DNA of 10,366 nt from an uncultured Oscillospiraceae bacterium (GCA_944385065.1 CALWVX010000050.1:1-10366); one strand, 5' to 3'. Shown: positions 1 through 7,679, counted from the stretch's first letter. Translations and numbers: made by a program. Notes: generated by a model from the sequence alone, not told the origin.

Positions 1-2577
1 GGCGCCATCGACGACGAGCGGGACAACAACGACGGCCGCTATGTCATCCAGCTGGGCGAGGACCTGTACGACGGCGATCTGGAGCTGGACAACAGCGCTA
101 TTGATGATTTCGGCCGTCCCTCCCGCCTGTGGTCTTTTGAGGGTGAGGACATCGGGACCTACGCCAAGGAAGAACTGATCCGCGCTACCTACACTGTCGA
201 GGTGGAAGGCGGTACCATTTATGGCGACATTGGGTCCACCGCTTGCGATTACACTCTGGACTATTGGGTTGACGGCGTGCGGTACAGCAACGCCGACATC
301 GATAATGAGGCCGACAAGCTGGCCCGCCGCAACAGCGATGTTGTGGGCACCACCGGCAACGGTGTCTTGACCGAGGTCTATGTGGACACTCAGGCCGAGG
401 AGACCACCATCGTGGAAATCCACACCTATCTGGCCGAGGTGACTGCTGACTACAATGAGCGCACCGAGCAGCTGAACCTGAACGTTTATGACGATGTGAG
501 AGTGAGCGGCGGCGAGTATACCGCTGTTTCCAGCGGCGCCCGTGCCCACTTGGATGATGTGGCTAACCTGGCCGACTTTGCCGACGGCGATATGGTCCTG
601 GTGACCCGCGCCGGCGAGGATGAGGTTATCATGAGCGTGGAGCCGGTTGAGGTTATCTCTGGGGTTACCGCTTCTGCCTACACCTCCAACAACGACGACA
701 AGATGACCAGCCTGACCGCTGACGGCACCAAGTATGACGCGGCCCGCGAGGCCTATTACGAGGCCGAGTGGCTGTATGACTATCAGCAGGAGCAGCTGTA
801 CGACTACACCTACGACCTGTACCTGGATAACTACGGCTACATCATCGGCATCGAGGATGTGGAGGCCGCTACCGAGTATATGTTCATCGTGGGCTATGAG
901 GAGGGCTCCTCCGTCCTGGCTTCCGCTCTGGACACCGCTCTGGCCATCTTCCCCGACGGCACTATGCAGCAGATTGACGTCCGCGACAACGATCTGGAGG
1001 ATGAGGATGGCAATTCCGCCAGCGTCTCCTCTGTGATTGGTCAGAAGGGCGCCCAGGAGGACGGCCGTGTCAACACCTGGTTCACCTACACCATGGACGA
1101 GGACGGCGTCTATGAGCTGCGGACTGTGGTTGAGAACCAGAACAAGGTGGAGCGTCCTGTTTCCACCACGATCGACCGGGAGAACACCACTTTCGGTAAT
1201 ACTGCCAGCAATACCGCCTATGGCAACAACGACTCCGTTTACATCACTGTGGAGGCCAACGAGGACGTTCTGGACGGCGGTTCCATTGTGGACGTGCGGG
1301 GTGTGACCACCGGCATCCGCAACACCAGCATCCGGGTGACCAACGTCGGCTCCGATGCCGCTGGTGATGATCCCGACCTGTCCGGTCTGAAGAGCAATGT
1401 GTTCTATGCGTGGAACGACTCCGGCTATGTGACCTATGCTGTGGTCATCGGCCGCGACAGCTCCGTGTCTGAGAACTTCGTTTACACCCTGTCCGGCGTG
1501 ACTCAGCGCGAGTACATCTCCGGCGTGGGTTATGTGGACACCTATGACGCCATTGTGGACGGCGAGGAGACTGAGATTCAGGTCATCGCTCCCAAGGGCG
1601 ACGCCAAGCTGAAGGCCGACAACCTGTACCGCGTGGAGTACAATGCCGACGGTCTGGTGATCGAGGAGGGTGATGGCGGCTTTACCCTGATCAACTCCAA
1701 CTCCACCATGGACACCACCAACAATGCCGACAACGGCTACGCTTATCGTCTCAACCCCGAGCTGACCCTGAAGGGCGCCACCCTGTGGGTTGACAGCCGC
1801 GCCAGCAACACGAACTATGTCATCCTGGACGACAACGTGGTCTTCTATGTGGAGAACGAGGACGGCGACTATGACCGGTACACCAACCCTGAGTCCGCCG
1901 TGAACGCCGCCGAGGAGATCGCCGCCTCTGAGGCTGTCGAGGGCGACGTCCGCGACGTGGTCAAGCTGGCCGCCTTCTGCGACGGCGACACTGGCTATGC
2001 CACCACCGTGGTTCTCGACCTGGAGTTCTACGGCGAGGGCAAGACCTATAATGAGGGCATCTACAAGGTCGAGCTGTCCGACAAGCTGTACAGCGGTGAC
2101 GTTGTTGTCTACTTCTACGAGAATGACTTCACTGCCAGCAGCTACGAGGACACTGCGGTAGACGCCATCGAGGCCGAGCTGGTGGATCGCGGCTTTACGG
2201 TCGACGAGATCCGGGACGAGGGCAACGAGTACGTCTTTGAGGTTCACAAGGGAAATCGGTATACGACCTATACCTGGACTGTCGGGTACTATGAGCTGGT
2301 CCGGAACGCCGGCACCATGACTTCCGGCGATGGGAATATCGTTGGCAATGGCATGATCGACGAGGACTATGTGGTTCCCGGCGAGACCATCACCATCACT
2401 TTCGAGCGCGACAAGGTTTGGGATAAGCCTGCCTACACCGCTACCTTTGAGGTTGGTGGAGAAACTGTTACTGCCGACATGACTACTGACAAGAATGTCG
2501 CTACTGCCACCATCACTGTTCCTGCGGACATTGATGATGGTGACGTGGTCCTGAAGTCTGTTGCTCCCAAGGCCTGA
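1..2577 (+). CDS. S-layer-like acidic surface protein, C-terminal part (5' end outside window)
   Basis: The reading frame is open from base 1 to the TGA at 2575-2577, giving 858 visible residues with no start signal; the GTG at 202 is internal and has no ribosome site. The protein is very rich in Asp, Glu, Thr, Tyr, Val and Gly, with almost no Cys and no membrane segment in the visible part, as expected for an exported beta-rich surface protein. Stretches such as GVLTEVYVDTQAEETTIVEI and the alternating polar/valine pattern match my memory of large clostridial S-layer/SLH proteins. The last ~60 residues look like an Ig-like beta domain (GETITITFERD, then TATITVPADID). The N-terminal signal peptide and SLH repeats of this family would lie upstream, so cell-wall anchoring is inferred. 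Codon use is strongly biased to GAC/GGC/CTG, which suits high expression. Two hairpins follow the stop. Confidence is high that it is a real gene and moderate for the family. Confidence 0.85.
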   Translation, partial: GAIDDERDNNDGRYVIQLGEDLYDGDLELDNSAIDDFGRPSRLWSFEGEDIGTYAKEELIRATYTVEVEGGTIYGDIGSTACDYTLDYWVDGVRYSNADIDNEADKLARRNSDVVGTTGNGVLTEVYVDTQAEETTIVEIHTYLAEVTADYNERTEQLNLNVYDDVRVSGGEYTAVSSGARAHLDDVANLADFADGDMVLVTRAGEDEVIMSVEPVEVISGVTASAYTSNNDDKMTSLTADGTKYDAAREAYYEAEWLYDYQQEQLYDYTYDLYLDNYGYIIGIEDVEAATEYMFIVGYEEGSSVLASALDTALAIFPDGTMQQIDVRDNDLEDEDGNSASVSSVIGQKGAQEDGRVNTWFTYTMDEDGVYELRTVVENQNKVERPVSTTIDRENTTFGNTASNTAYGNNDSVYITVEANEDVLDGGSIVDVRGVTTGIRNTSIRVTNVGSDAAGDDPDLSGLKSNVFYAWNDSGYVTYAVVIGRDSSVSENFVYTLSGVTQREYISGVGYVDTYDAIVDGEETEIQVIAPKGDAKLKADNLYRVEYNADGLVIEEGDGGFTLINSNSTMDTTNNADNGYAYRLNPELTLKGATLWVDSRASNTNYVILDDNVVFYVENEDGDYDRYTNPESAVNAAEEIAASEAVEGDVRDVVKLAAFCDGDTGYATTVVLDLEFYGEGKTYNEGIYKVELSDKLYSGDVVVYFYENDFTASSYEDTAVDAIEAELVDRGFTVDEIRDEGNEYVFEVHKGNRYTTYTWTVGYYELVRNAGTMTSGDGNIVGNGMIDEDYVVPGETITITFERDKVWDKPAYTATFEVGGETVTADMTTDKNVATATITVPADIDDGDVVLKSVAPKA

Positions 2578-2595
2578 AACAGCTAATCAAACCTG

Positions 2596-2622
2596 TTTCA
2601 TGAGAGGGAACCTCTCATGAAA
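2596..2622. repeat. Perfect 12-bp inverted repeat after the surface-protein gene
   Basis: TTTCATGAGAGG (2596-2607) pairs perfectly with CCTCTCATGAAA (2611-2622) around a GAA loop. It starts 18 bases after the surface-protein stop and abuts the next hairpin directly. On the + strand no U-run follows, so alone it is a poor terminator; it may act as a 3' mRNA-stabilising stem. Confidence 0.6.
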
Positions 2623-2655
2623 GGAGCCCCCGGATCATTCCGGGGGCTCCTGCTA
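2623..2655. terminator. GC-rich terminator hairpin between converging genes
   Basis: GGAGCCCCCGG (2623-2633) and CCGGGGGCTCC (2640-2650) form an 11-bp stem with a 6-base loop. On the + strand it is followed by TGCTATTTC, a weak U-tract. On the - strand it lies 11 bases past the stop at 2662 and is followed by TTTCATG. The gene on each side points towards it, so it probably serves both. Confidence 0.75.
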
Positions 2656-2661
2656 TTTCAA

Positions 2662-3138
2662 TCAGACAGCCATAAATGCGGTGACCCGATATACCACTCC
2701 TTTCTCATTGAGTTGGTCGCTGGGATGTCCGTGGTACCAGGTAACGGTCTTCCCGTCTTCCGACCAGGATGTGGTAGACGGAAACATCAGTTCTTCAAAC
2801 AGGCCGAACATTTGCCCCTTCCAAAGGCAAAAGCCCATAGCATCAGTACTCGACACAACAATCAGCAACGGGGGCTTTGGAAAGGTCAGTTGATTTGCCC
2901 CGGCGGCCCCGTTGGTTCCCTTCCCTGTATAACTGTCAGTATAAATTTGGCAGTTCCCGAAGCCCGCATGGGCAGCGTCATTGGCCTCCAGTTGTGACTT
3001 CAATCCTGCCATTTCGGTATCCAGTCCGTTCAGCGCCGCGTCGATCTTGGCGTTGTCCTCGTTGAACTCCGTGCGCAGCACCTGATCGGTGGCCTCCCAT
3101 TGATTGAGCTGATAATTCGTGGTGTGATTGGTCGCCAT
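2662..3138 (-). CDS. Phage tail/appendage-like protein, orphan
   Basis: This encodes 158 residues. The start is the ATG at 3136-3138 because AGGAGG (3147-3152) lies 8 bases upstream; the frame opens further upstream but has no ribosome site there. The N-terminus (ATNHTTNYQLNQWEATDQVL) followed by a predicted helical segment with NEDNAKIDAAL (~residues 25-50) is a pattern I recognise from proteins encoded near tail genes of clostridial prophages. The C-terminal half (~residues 60-158) is beta-rich and aromatic (LTFPKPPLLIVVSS, TVTWYHGH), like a fibre-tip or baseplate-accessory domain. No signal peptide or membrane segment is visible. No other phage gene flanks it: a surface-protein gene lies on one side and pyrG on the other. 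It may be a domesticated or moron-like gene. Exact function is unknown; the phage link is from memory of the N-terminal motif. Confidence 0.7.
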   Translation of the reverse strand: MATNHTTNYQLNQWEATDQVLRTEFNEDNAKIDAALNGLDTEMAGLKSQLEANDAAHAGFGNCQIYTDSYTGKGTNGAAGANQLTFPKPPLLIVVSSTDAMGFCLWKGQMFGLFEELMFPSTTSWSEDGKTVTWYHGHPSDQLNEKGVVYRVTAFMAV

Positions 3139-3270
3139 AAAATGTTCCTCCTTTTCTGCTGCGGGGAAGTTTCCCCTCTGCTTACGGCGGAACCCCGGCC
3201 AAATTTGCACGTTATCATACATTTATTGGAAATTTCGCCCCACCATGCCTGTTTCGCCTTCCAGCCAACC
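3139..3270 (-). promoter_or_regulatory. Upstream region of the phage-like gene, possible weak promoter
   Basis: On the - strand a TATGAT hexamer (3214-3219) could be a -10 element about 75 bases from the start codon, but no convincing -35 lies 16-18 bases upstream. A short dyad GGGGAA/TTCCCC (3163-3168, 3171-3176) sits just upstream of the ribosome site. Since a pyrG terminator precedes this region, the gene needs its own promoter; this is the best candidate and it is weak. Confidence 0.3.
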
Positions 3271-3310
3271 AAAAGGGAGGCCGTCGGCACAAGCCGGCGT
3301 CCTCCCTTTT
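3271..3310 (-). terminator. Intrinsic terminator downstream of pyrG
   Basis: AAAAGGGAGG (3271-3280) pairs with CCTCCCTTTT (3301-3310). Inside it, 3282-3288 pairs with 3293-3299 around an ACAA loop with one G-T wobble, giving an almost continuous 18-bp stem. Read on the - strand the stem ends in a run of Ts, then GG. It lies ~120 bases past the pyrG stop. T-runs flank both sides, so it could also stop + strand transcription. Confidence 0.75.
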
Positions 3311-3371
3311 TCGTGATTTCCTGTTTCAGCGTGCGGGACAGCGCATAACGGGCCCCCGTAGAATTTTAGCC

Positions 3372-3404
3372 CTCCGGCTCCTCCCTGCGGGAGAACCGCC
3401 GGAG
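3372..3404 (-). other. Strong hairpin close behind the pyrG stop
   Basis: CTCCGGC (3372-3378) pairs with GCCGGAG (3398-3404), and inside it CTCCC (3381-3385) pairs with GGGAG (3389-3393) around TGC. On the - strand it is followed by GCTAAAATT, not a proper U-tract, so it may protect the pyrG 3' end or pause transcription before the terminator at 3271-3310. Nothing else was seen between 3311 and 3432. Confidence 0.4.
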
Positions 3405-3432
3405 ACGGCACATCGCCGCCCCGCGCCGTCCG

Positions 3433-5040
3433 CTATTCCCCTCGATACGTTTTCGCCGCGGCGATAAAGTCCCGAAACAGCGGGTGGGCCCGGTTGGGGC
3501 GGCTCTTGAGCTCCGGGTGAAACTGGACGCCCACGAACCAGGGGTGGCCGGGCAGCTCCACAATCTCCACCAGCCGCCCGTCGGGGGACAGCCCGGCCAG
3601 GGACAGACCCGCCCTGGTGAGCATCTCCCGGTATTGGTTGTTGAACTCATAGCGGTGGCGGTGGCGCTCCCAAATTTCCTCCGTTCCGTAGGCCCGATAG
3701 GAGAAGGAGTCCCGGCCGGTCAGGCGGCAGGGGCAGGCACCCAGGCGCATGGTGCCCCCTTTGGCGGTGATCCCCCGCTGATCCGGCATCAGGTCGATGA
3801 CCGGGTCCGGCGTGTCGGGGGCCAGCTCGCTGGAGTGGGCGGCGGTCAGGCCGCACACATGGCGGGCAAACTCCACCACGGCCATCTGCATCCCCAGGCA
3901 GATGCCCAGGAAGGGGACCCGCTCCTCCCGGGCATGGCGGATGGCGGCGATCTTTCCCTCGATTCCCCGGCTGCCGAAGCCGCCGGGCACCAGGACGCCG
4001 TCCACGCCGGCCAGGGTCTGAGAGGCGGTCTCCTCCGAGAGGAGCTCGCTGTCCACCCACCGGACGTTCACCTTGACCCCGTTTTCGATCCCGGCGTGGG
4101 TCAGGGCCTCCACCACCGACAGATAGGCGTCGTGGAGGGCCACATACTTGCCCACCAGGGCGATCTCCACCGATCCCCTGGGGTGCTTGGCCCGGTGGAC
4201 CATGGTGGCCCACTCGGTCAGATCGGGCATATGGCAGATCAGCCCCAGCCGCCGGACCACCACGTCGGCCAGGCCCTCCCGCTCCAGCATCAGCGGCACC
4301 TCATAGAGCACCGGGGCGGTGAGATTGGGAATCACATGGTCGGCGGGAAGGTTGCAGAACAGGGCGATCTTGTCCCGCATTTCCTGGGAAACCGGGGCGT
4401 CGCTGCGGCACAAGATCACGTCGGGCTGAATCCCCAGAGAGAGCAGCTCCTTGGCCGAGTGCTGGGTGGGCTTGGTCTTCAGCTCCCCCGTGCCGGGGAT
4501 GGAGACAATCAGGGAGACATGGAGGAACATCACGTTCTGCCGCCCCCGCTCGGCGGCCACCTGGCGGATGGCCTCCAGAAAGGGCTGGCTCTCAATGTCG
4601 CCCACCGTGCCGCCGATCTCCACAATGGCCACATCGGTGTCCGGGGTATCCAGGGAATAGATATTGGCCTTGATCTCGTCGGTGACATGGGGGATGATCT
4701 GCACCGTCCCCCCCAGATAGTCCCCGGACCGCTCCCGGTTGAGCACATTCCAGTAGATCTTGCCCGAGGAGACGGAGGAATTGCCGGTCAGGCTCTCGTC
4801 AATGAACCGCTCGTAGTGGCCCAGGTCCAGATCGGTCTCCGCTCCGTCGTCGGTCACAAAGACCTCGCCGTGCTGATAGGGACTCATGGTGCCCGGGTCC
4901 ACATTCAGGTAAGGGTCCAGCTTCTGGACCTTGACCCGCAGGCCCCGCTGTTTCAGCAGCCTGCCCAGGGAGGCCGCCGTGATCCCCTTGCCCAGGCCGG
5001 AGACCACGCCTCCTGTCACAAAAATAAACTTTACCGCCAT
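3433..5040 (-). CDS. pyrG: CTP synthase (glutamine-hydrolysing)
   Basis: PyrG makes CTP from UTP, ATP and glutamine in the cytoplasm, the last step of pyrimidine nucleotide synthesis. The protein has 535 residues, close to the usual 530-550. The N-terminal synthase domain shows the P-loop GGVVSGLGKGITAAS (~10-24), the SPYQHGEVFVTDDGAETD segment (~53-70) and EIGGTVGDIESQPF (~141-154). The C-terminal class I glutaminase domain has the nucleophile Cys381 in FLGICLGMQ and the His508/Glu510 pair in VQFHPE. All key residues expected are present. The ATG at 5040 is preceded by GAGGAGGA at a good distance. It is the last gene of the asnB-purC-pyrG group, but a terminator hairpin separates it from purC, so its level is probably set partly by read-through or by a promoter I could not identify. 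The leader lacks an obvious G-run start as used for pyrG control in Bacillus. Confidence 0.98.
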   Translation of the reverse strand: MAVKFIFVTGGVVSGLGKGITAASLGRLLKQRGLRVKVQKLDPYLNVDPGTMSPYQHGEVFVTDDGAETDLDLGHYERFIDESLTGNSSVSSGKIYWNVLNRERSGDYLGGTVQIIPHVTDEIKANIYSLDTPDTDVAIVEIGGTVGDIESQPFLEAIRQVAAERGRQNVMFLHVSLIVSIPGTGELKTKPTQHSAKELLSLGIQPDVILCRSDAPVSQEMRDKIALFCNLPADHVIPNLTAPVLYEVPLMLEREGLADVVVRRLGLICHMPDLTEWATMVHRAKHPRGSVEIALVGKYVALHDAYLSVVEALTHAGIENGVKVNVRWVDSELLSEETASQTLAGVDGVLVPGGFGSRGIEGKIAAIRHAREERVPFLGICLGMQMAVVEFARHVCGLTAAHSSELAPDTPDPVIDLMPDQRGITAKGGTMRLGACPCRLTGRDSFSYRAYGTEEIWERHRHRYEFNNQYREMLTRAGLSLAGLSPDGRLVEIVELPGHPWFVGVQFHPELKSRPNRAHPLFRDFIAAAKTYRGE

Positions 5041-5073
5041 TCCGGTTCCTCCTCTCTTCTCGGTTCAGCCATG

Positions 5074-5100
5074 AAAAAAGCGGCAGAACGCCGCTTTTTT
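5074..5100 (-). terminator. Terminator/attenuator between purC and pyrG
   Basis: AAAAAAGCGGC (5074-5084) and GCCGCTTTTTT (5090-5100) form a perfect 11-bp stem with loop AGAAC. On the - strand the 3' arm ends in six Ts, 8 bases after the purC stop and only 33 bases before the pyrG start. The symmetry makes it bidirectional. Since no clear pyrG promoter lies in the remaining gap, partial read-through is likely to feed pyrG. Confidence 0.85.
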
Positions 5101-5107
5101 CTCTATT

Positions 5108-5824
5108 TTACGCCTCGTGTTGGCGCAGACGGCTCATGACCTGCTCATAGGCGTCCTCCACGCCGCCCATATCCCGGCGGAAGCGGTCCTTGTCCAGCTT
5201 CTCATGGGTCTTCTCGTCCCAGAGGCGGCAGGTGTCGGGGCTGATCTCGTCGGCCAGAACGATGGTGCCGTCGGACAGGCGGCCGAACTCCAGCTTGAAG
5301 TCCACCAGGATGACGCCGCACTCGCTCCACAGCTGCTTGAGGAAGTCGTTGACCTGCAGGGCGTACTTGCGGATGGTCTCCAGCTCCTCGGGGGTGGCCA
5401 GCTTCAGGGCCAGGGCGTGGGAGGTGTTGATCAGGGGGTCGCCCAGGTCGTCGTTTTTATAGGAGAACTCCAGGGTGGGCGCGTCGAAGACCACGCCCTC
5501 GTCCACACCGTACCGCTTGGAGAAGGAGCCGGCGGCAATGTTGCGCACGATGACCTCCAGGGGCACAATGGAGACCTTCTTCACCAGCGTCTCCCGGGGA
5601 CTGAGTTCCTGAATGTAGTGGGTGGGGACGCCCGCCTTCTCCAGCCGCTGCATCAGCAGGTTGCTCATCTGGTTGTTGATGACGCCCTTGCCGGTGATCG
5701 TCCCCTTCTTCAGGCCGTTGAACGCGGTGGCGTCATCCTTATAGGCGACGATCAGCTGCTGCGGGTCGTCCGTGGCGTATACCTTCTTGGCCTTGCCTTC
5801 ATAGAGGAGTTCTTTTTGTTCCAT
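5108..5824 (-). CDS. purC: Phosphoribosylaminoimidazole-succinocarboxamide synthase (SAICAR synthase)
   Basis: PurC joins aspartate to CAIR with ATP to give SAICAR, a middle step of de novo purine synthesis in the cytoplasm. The protein has 238 residues, the normal length for the single-domain bacterial enzyme. Family motifs are all visible: LLYEGKAKKVY (6-16) at the ATP site, VPLEVIVRNIAAGS (87-100), LVDFKLEFG (173-181) and LADEISPDTCRLWD (190-203). The start is the ATG at 5822-5824, with AAGGAG at 5835-5840; the frame extends upstream into asnB sequence but without a ribosome site. It begins 19 bases after the asnB stop, so the two genes are surely cotranscribed, and a terminator follows its stop. 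No other pur gene is nearby, so this purC is detached from a standard pur operon and is linked to aspartate/glutamine-using enzymes instead. Confidence 0.97.
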   Translation of the reverse strand: MEQKELLYEGKAKKVYATDDPQQLIVAYKDDATAFNGLKKGTITGKGVINNQMSNLLMQRLEKAGVPTHYIQELSPRETLVKKVSIVPLEVIVRNIAAGSFSKRYGVDEGVVFDAPTLEFSYKNDDLGDPLINTSHALALKLATPEELETIRKYALQVNDFLKQLWSECGVILVDFKLEFGRLSDGTIVLADEISPDTCRLWDEKTHEKLDKDRFRRDMGGVEDAYEQVMSRLRQHEA

Positions 5825-5843
5825 GATGAAATTTCTCCTTTCG

Positions 5844-7421
5844 TCAGACGCCGCTTTCGCCATAGTTGGCCAGCACCCGGGCCGAAGGATCGTCCACATC
5901 ACAGCCCTCCCAGGAGCGGTTGGGCATCCAGAAGTCGGCAATCATCTGACTCTGACCGGGATAGTATTTCTCAAAAATCTCCCGGTAGAGCAGGGATTCC
6001 TTCGTGAAGGGGCGGGCGTGGCCGTACTTGCGGCGAAGGGCCTCATACTCCTCATCAGTATAGCAGGTTTGGGCATACTCTTTCAAGTCATCTACCAAAG
6101 AATGTCCCACCGCGTCGGAAAAAGCTGCCTTTTCCCGCCACAAAATTCCCTGGGGCAGCCAGTCCCCCTCAAACGCGCGGCGCAGCAGATACTTTCCCTT
6201 TCCATAAGTGTTCATTTTCAGGGCGGGGTCCACCGACATCACATACTCCACAAAGTCCAGGTCGCCGAAGGGCACCCGGGCCTCCAGAGAGTTGACCGAG
6301 ATGCAGCGGTCGGCCCGAAGCACATCGTACATATGCAGCTCCCGCACCCGTTTTTCCGACTCGGCCTGGAATGCCTCGGGGGAGGGGGCATAGTCGGTGT
6401 ATTTATAGCCGAACAGCTCATCGGAGATCTCCCCTGTGAGCAGCACCCGGATGTTGGTGTTCTGGTGGATGGCCCGGCACAGCAGATACATCCCCATGCT
6501 GGCCCGGATGGTGGTGATGTCGAAGGTCCCCAGAGCCTCGATCACAGTCTCCAGGCTGGAGATCACGTCCTCCCGGGTGATAAGGACCTCCCGGTGATCG
6601 CTGCCGATGTAGTCGGCCACCTGCCGGGCATACTTCAGATCGATGGCGTCCTCCCGCATGCCGATGGCGAAGGTTCGGATGGGCCTTTTGCTGCGCCGGG
6701 CCGCAATGGCGCACACCAGGGAGGAGTCCAGCCCGCCGGACAGGAGGAAGCCCACCTTGGCGTCGGCCACCAGCCGTTTTTCCACCCCGGCAATCAGCTT
6801 TTCCCGAATGTTCCGGCACACCGTCTCCAGATCGTCCCGGCACACCTGGTCCACCCTCGTCATGTCCCGGTAGCAGACAAATTTCCCGTCCTTGTAGTAG
6901 TGTCCCGGCGGGAAGGGCAGGATCCGGTCCGTCAATCCCACCAGGTTCTTGGGTTCGCTGGCAAAGAGGATCGTCCCCTGACTGTCATACCCATAGTACA
7001 GCGGGCGGATTCCGATGGGGTCCCGGGCGGCGATGTACTCTCCCGTCCGGCCGTCGTACAGCACACAGGCAAACTCCGCGTCCAGCATGGCGAACATATC
7101 CACACCGTGCTCGAAGTACAAAGGCAGCAGGATTTCACAGTCGGAGCCGCTCTGGAAGGTATACTTTTCCTCCAGCTGCCGCTTCAGCGCCTCGAAGCCG
7201 TAGATCTCCCCGTTGCACACCAGATAGCTGCCCTCCCGGACAAAGGGCTGCATCCCCGCCGGGGTCAGTCCCATGATGGACAGCCGGTGAAAGCCCAGAA
7301 GCCCCCGCCCCGTGTCCACCACCCGGCTGTCATCGGGTCCCCGGGTGACGGTGCGGGAAAATCCCCTTTGAAACGCGGCCATATCCAGAACCGGGCCGCA
7401 GTAACCCATGATGGAGCACAT
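5844..7421 (-). CDS. asnB: Asparagine synthase (glutamine-hydrolysing)
   Basis: AsnB makes asparagine from aspartate, ATP and the amide nitrogen of glutamine. The 525-residue protein starts MCSIMGYCG, so Cys2 becomes the N-terminal nucleophile of the class II glutaminase domain after Met removal. Other glutaminase residues are RGPDDS (27-32), the HRLSIMG segment (45-51) and NGEIYG (70-75); SGSDCE (91-96) follows. The synthetase domain carries the PP-loop SGGLDSS (228-234) and TGEISDELFGYKY further on. Length and motif order match the E. coli AsnB type (~550). The start is the ATG at 7419-7421 because the Cys must be residue 2 and GGGGAGGAAGG lies just upstream. It leads a - strand operon with purC. 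A long structured leader with a U-tract hairpin and a near-consensus promoter precede it, divergent to glnA, which supports nitrogen-linked control. Confidence 0.97.
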   Translation of the reverse strand: MCSIMGYCGPVLDMAAFQRGFSRTVTRGPDDSRVVDTGRGLLGFHRLSIMGLTPAGMQPFVREGSYLVCNGEIYGFEALKRQLEEKYTFQSGSDCEILLPLYFEHGVDMFAMLDAEFACVLYDGRTGEYIAARDPIGIRPLYYGYDSQGTILFASEPKNLVGLTDRILPFPPGHYYKDGKFVCYRDMTRVDQVCRDDLETVCRNIREKLIAGVEKRLVADAKVGFLLSGGLDSSLVCAIAARRSKRPIRTFAIGMREDAIDLKYARQVADYIGSDHREVLITREDVISSLETVIEALGTFDITTIRASMGMYLLCRAIHQNTNIRVLLTGEISDELFGYKYTDYAPSPEAFQAESEKRVRELHMYDVLRADRCISVNSLEARVPFGDLDFVEYVMSVDPALKMNTYGKGKYLLRRAFEGDWLPQGILWREKAAFSDAVGHSLVDDLKEYAQTCYTDEEYEALRRKYGHARPFTKESLLYREIFEKYYPGQSQMIADFWMPNRSWEGCDVDDPSARVLANYGESGV

Positions 7422-7437
7422 GTTCCTTCCTCCCCTG

Positions 7438-7493
7438 AACGCCCGGTCTCTTTCGGCGGAACCAGCTCCCTCAGGCAGCATCGAGACGGCGTT
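7438..7493 (-). promoter_or_regulatory. Large stem-loop in the asnB 5' leader
   Basis: On the transcript AACGCC and GUCUC (7493-7483) pair with GAGAC and GGCGUU (7450-7438), with a 2-base CG bulge. The structure ends just before the asnB ribosome site. The enclosed ~32 bases contain further small pairings (GCU/AGC, CC/GG). It matches no riboswitch class I recognise. Confidence 0.45.
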
Positions 7494-7503
7494 TGAAACT
7501 TAA

Positions 7504-7553
7504 CAAAAAAGACAAAGGTGCCTTTTCCGGGTTTCCCCAAAAAGACACCTTTG
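7504..7553 (-). terminator. Attenuator hairpin at the 5' end of the asnB leader
   Basis: CAAAGGTG (7513-7520) pairs with CACCTTTG (7546-7553); after one mismatch CTTTT (7522-7526) pairs with AAAAG (7540-7544), and GGG/CCC cap it. Read on the - strand the hairpin is followed by TCTTTTTTG (7512-7504). It lies between the asnB promoter and asnB, starting only about 7 bases after the likely transcription start, so it would stop transcription before the gene unless overcome. Confidence 0.75.
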
Positions 7554-7565
7554 CCTCATGGGCGT

Positions 7566-7595
7566 ATTATAAATCCGCGCCCGTTCCCTTGTCAA
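7566..7595 (-). promoter_or_regulatory. Sigma-A-type promoter of asnB
   Basis: On the - strand TTGACA (7590-7595) and TATAAT (7566-7571) both match consensus perfectly, with an 18-base spacer. The predicted start is near 7559, giving a leader of about 138 bases. Such a strong core promoter fits a gene controlled after initiation by the downstream attenuator. Confidence 0.85.
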
Positions 7596-7610
7596 GGACA
7601 TTTTCTGTCC
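7596..7610. promoter_or_regulatory. Operator-like dyad next to the asnB -35
   Basis: GGACA (7596-7600) and TGTCC (7606-7610) are perfect inverted half-sites around TTTTC, immediately upstream of the asnB -35 element. A related dyad sits near the glnA -35. The binding protein is unknown; the spacing does not fit the GlnR/TnrA box. Confidence 0.35.
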
Positions 7611-7664
7611 GCGCCAAATCCTGTGGCAGTATCCGAAATTTTGGAGCGAACCGTTTCTTTTTTC

Positions 7665-7679
7665 TGTCTGGAATGGACA
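7665..7679. promoter_or_regulatory. Operator-like dyad near the glnA -35
   Basis: TGTCT (7665-7669) and GGACA (7675-7679) pair with one wobble around GGAAT, 14 bases upstream of the glnA -35. Half-sites match those at 7596-7610 but in the opposite order. Confidence 0.3.

Noticed and set aside
202..204. GTG at 202 as start of the surface-protein gene
   Set aside because: The frame is open to base 1 with the same composition and there is no ribosome site upstream of 202.
3484..5139. 551-codon open frame on the + strand across pyrG
   Set aside because: It is a mirror of pyrG in a high-GC region, with low-complexity Gly/His/Gln composition and no recognisable domain.
5823..7496. 557-codon open frame on the + strand across asnB
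   Set aside because: It is antisense to a clear asnB gene, rich in His/Gln/Gly, and shows no domain.
7422..7559. T-box riboswitch in the asnB leader
   Set aside because: The leader is too short before the terminator and lacks the conserved T-box sequence and specifier stem.
7638..7663. Single AGCGAA hexaloop (A at 1, G at 4) before a T-rich run, like half an ANTAR target
   Set aside because: The stem is only 3 bp plus a bulged 4 bp, no second hexaloop hairpin is present, and it lies upstream of the glnA promoter, so it would not be in the transcript.
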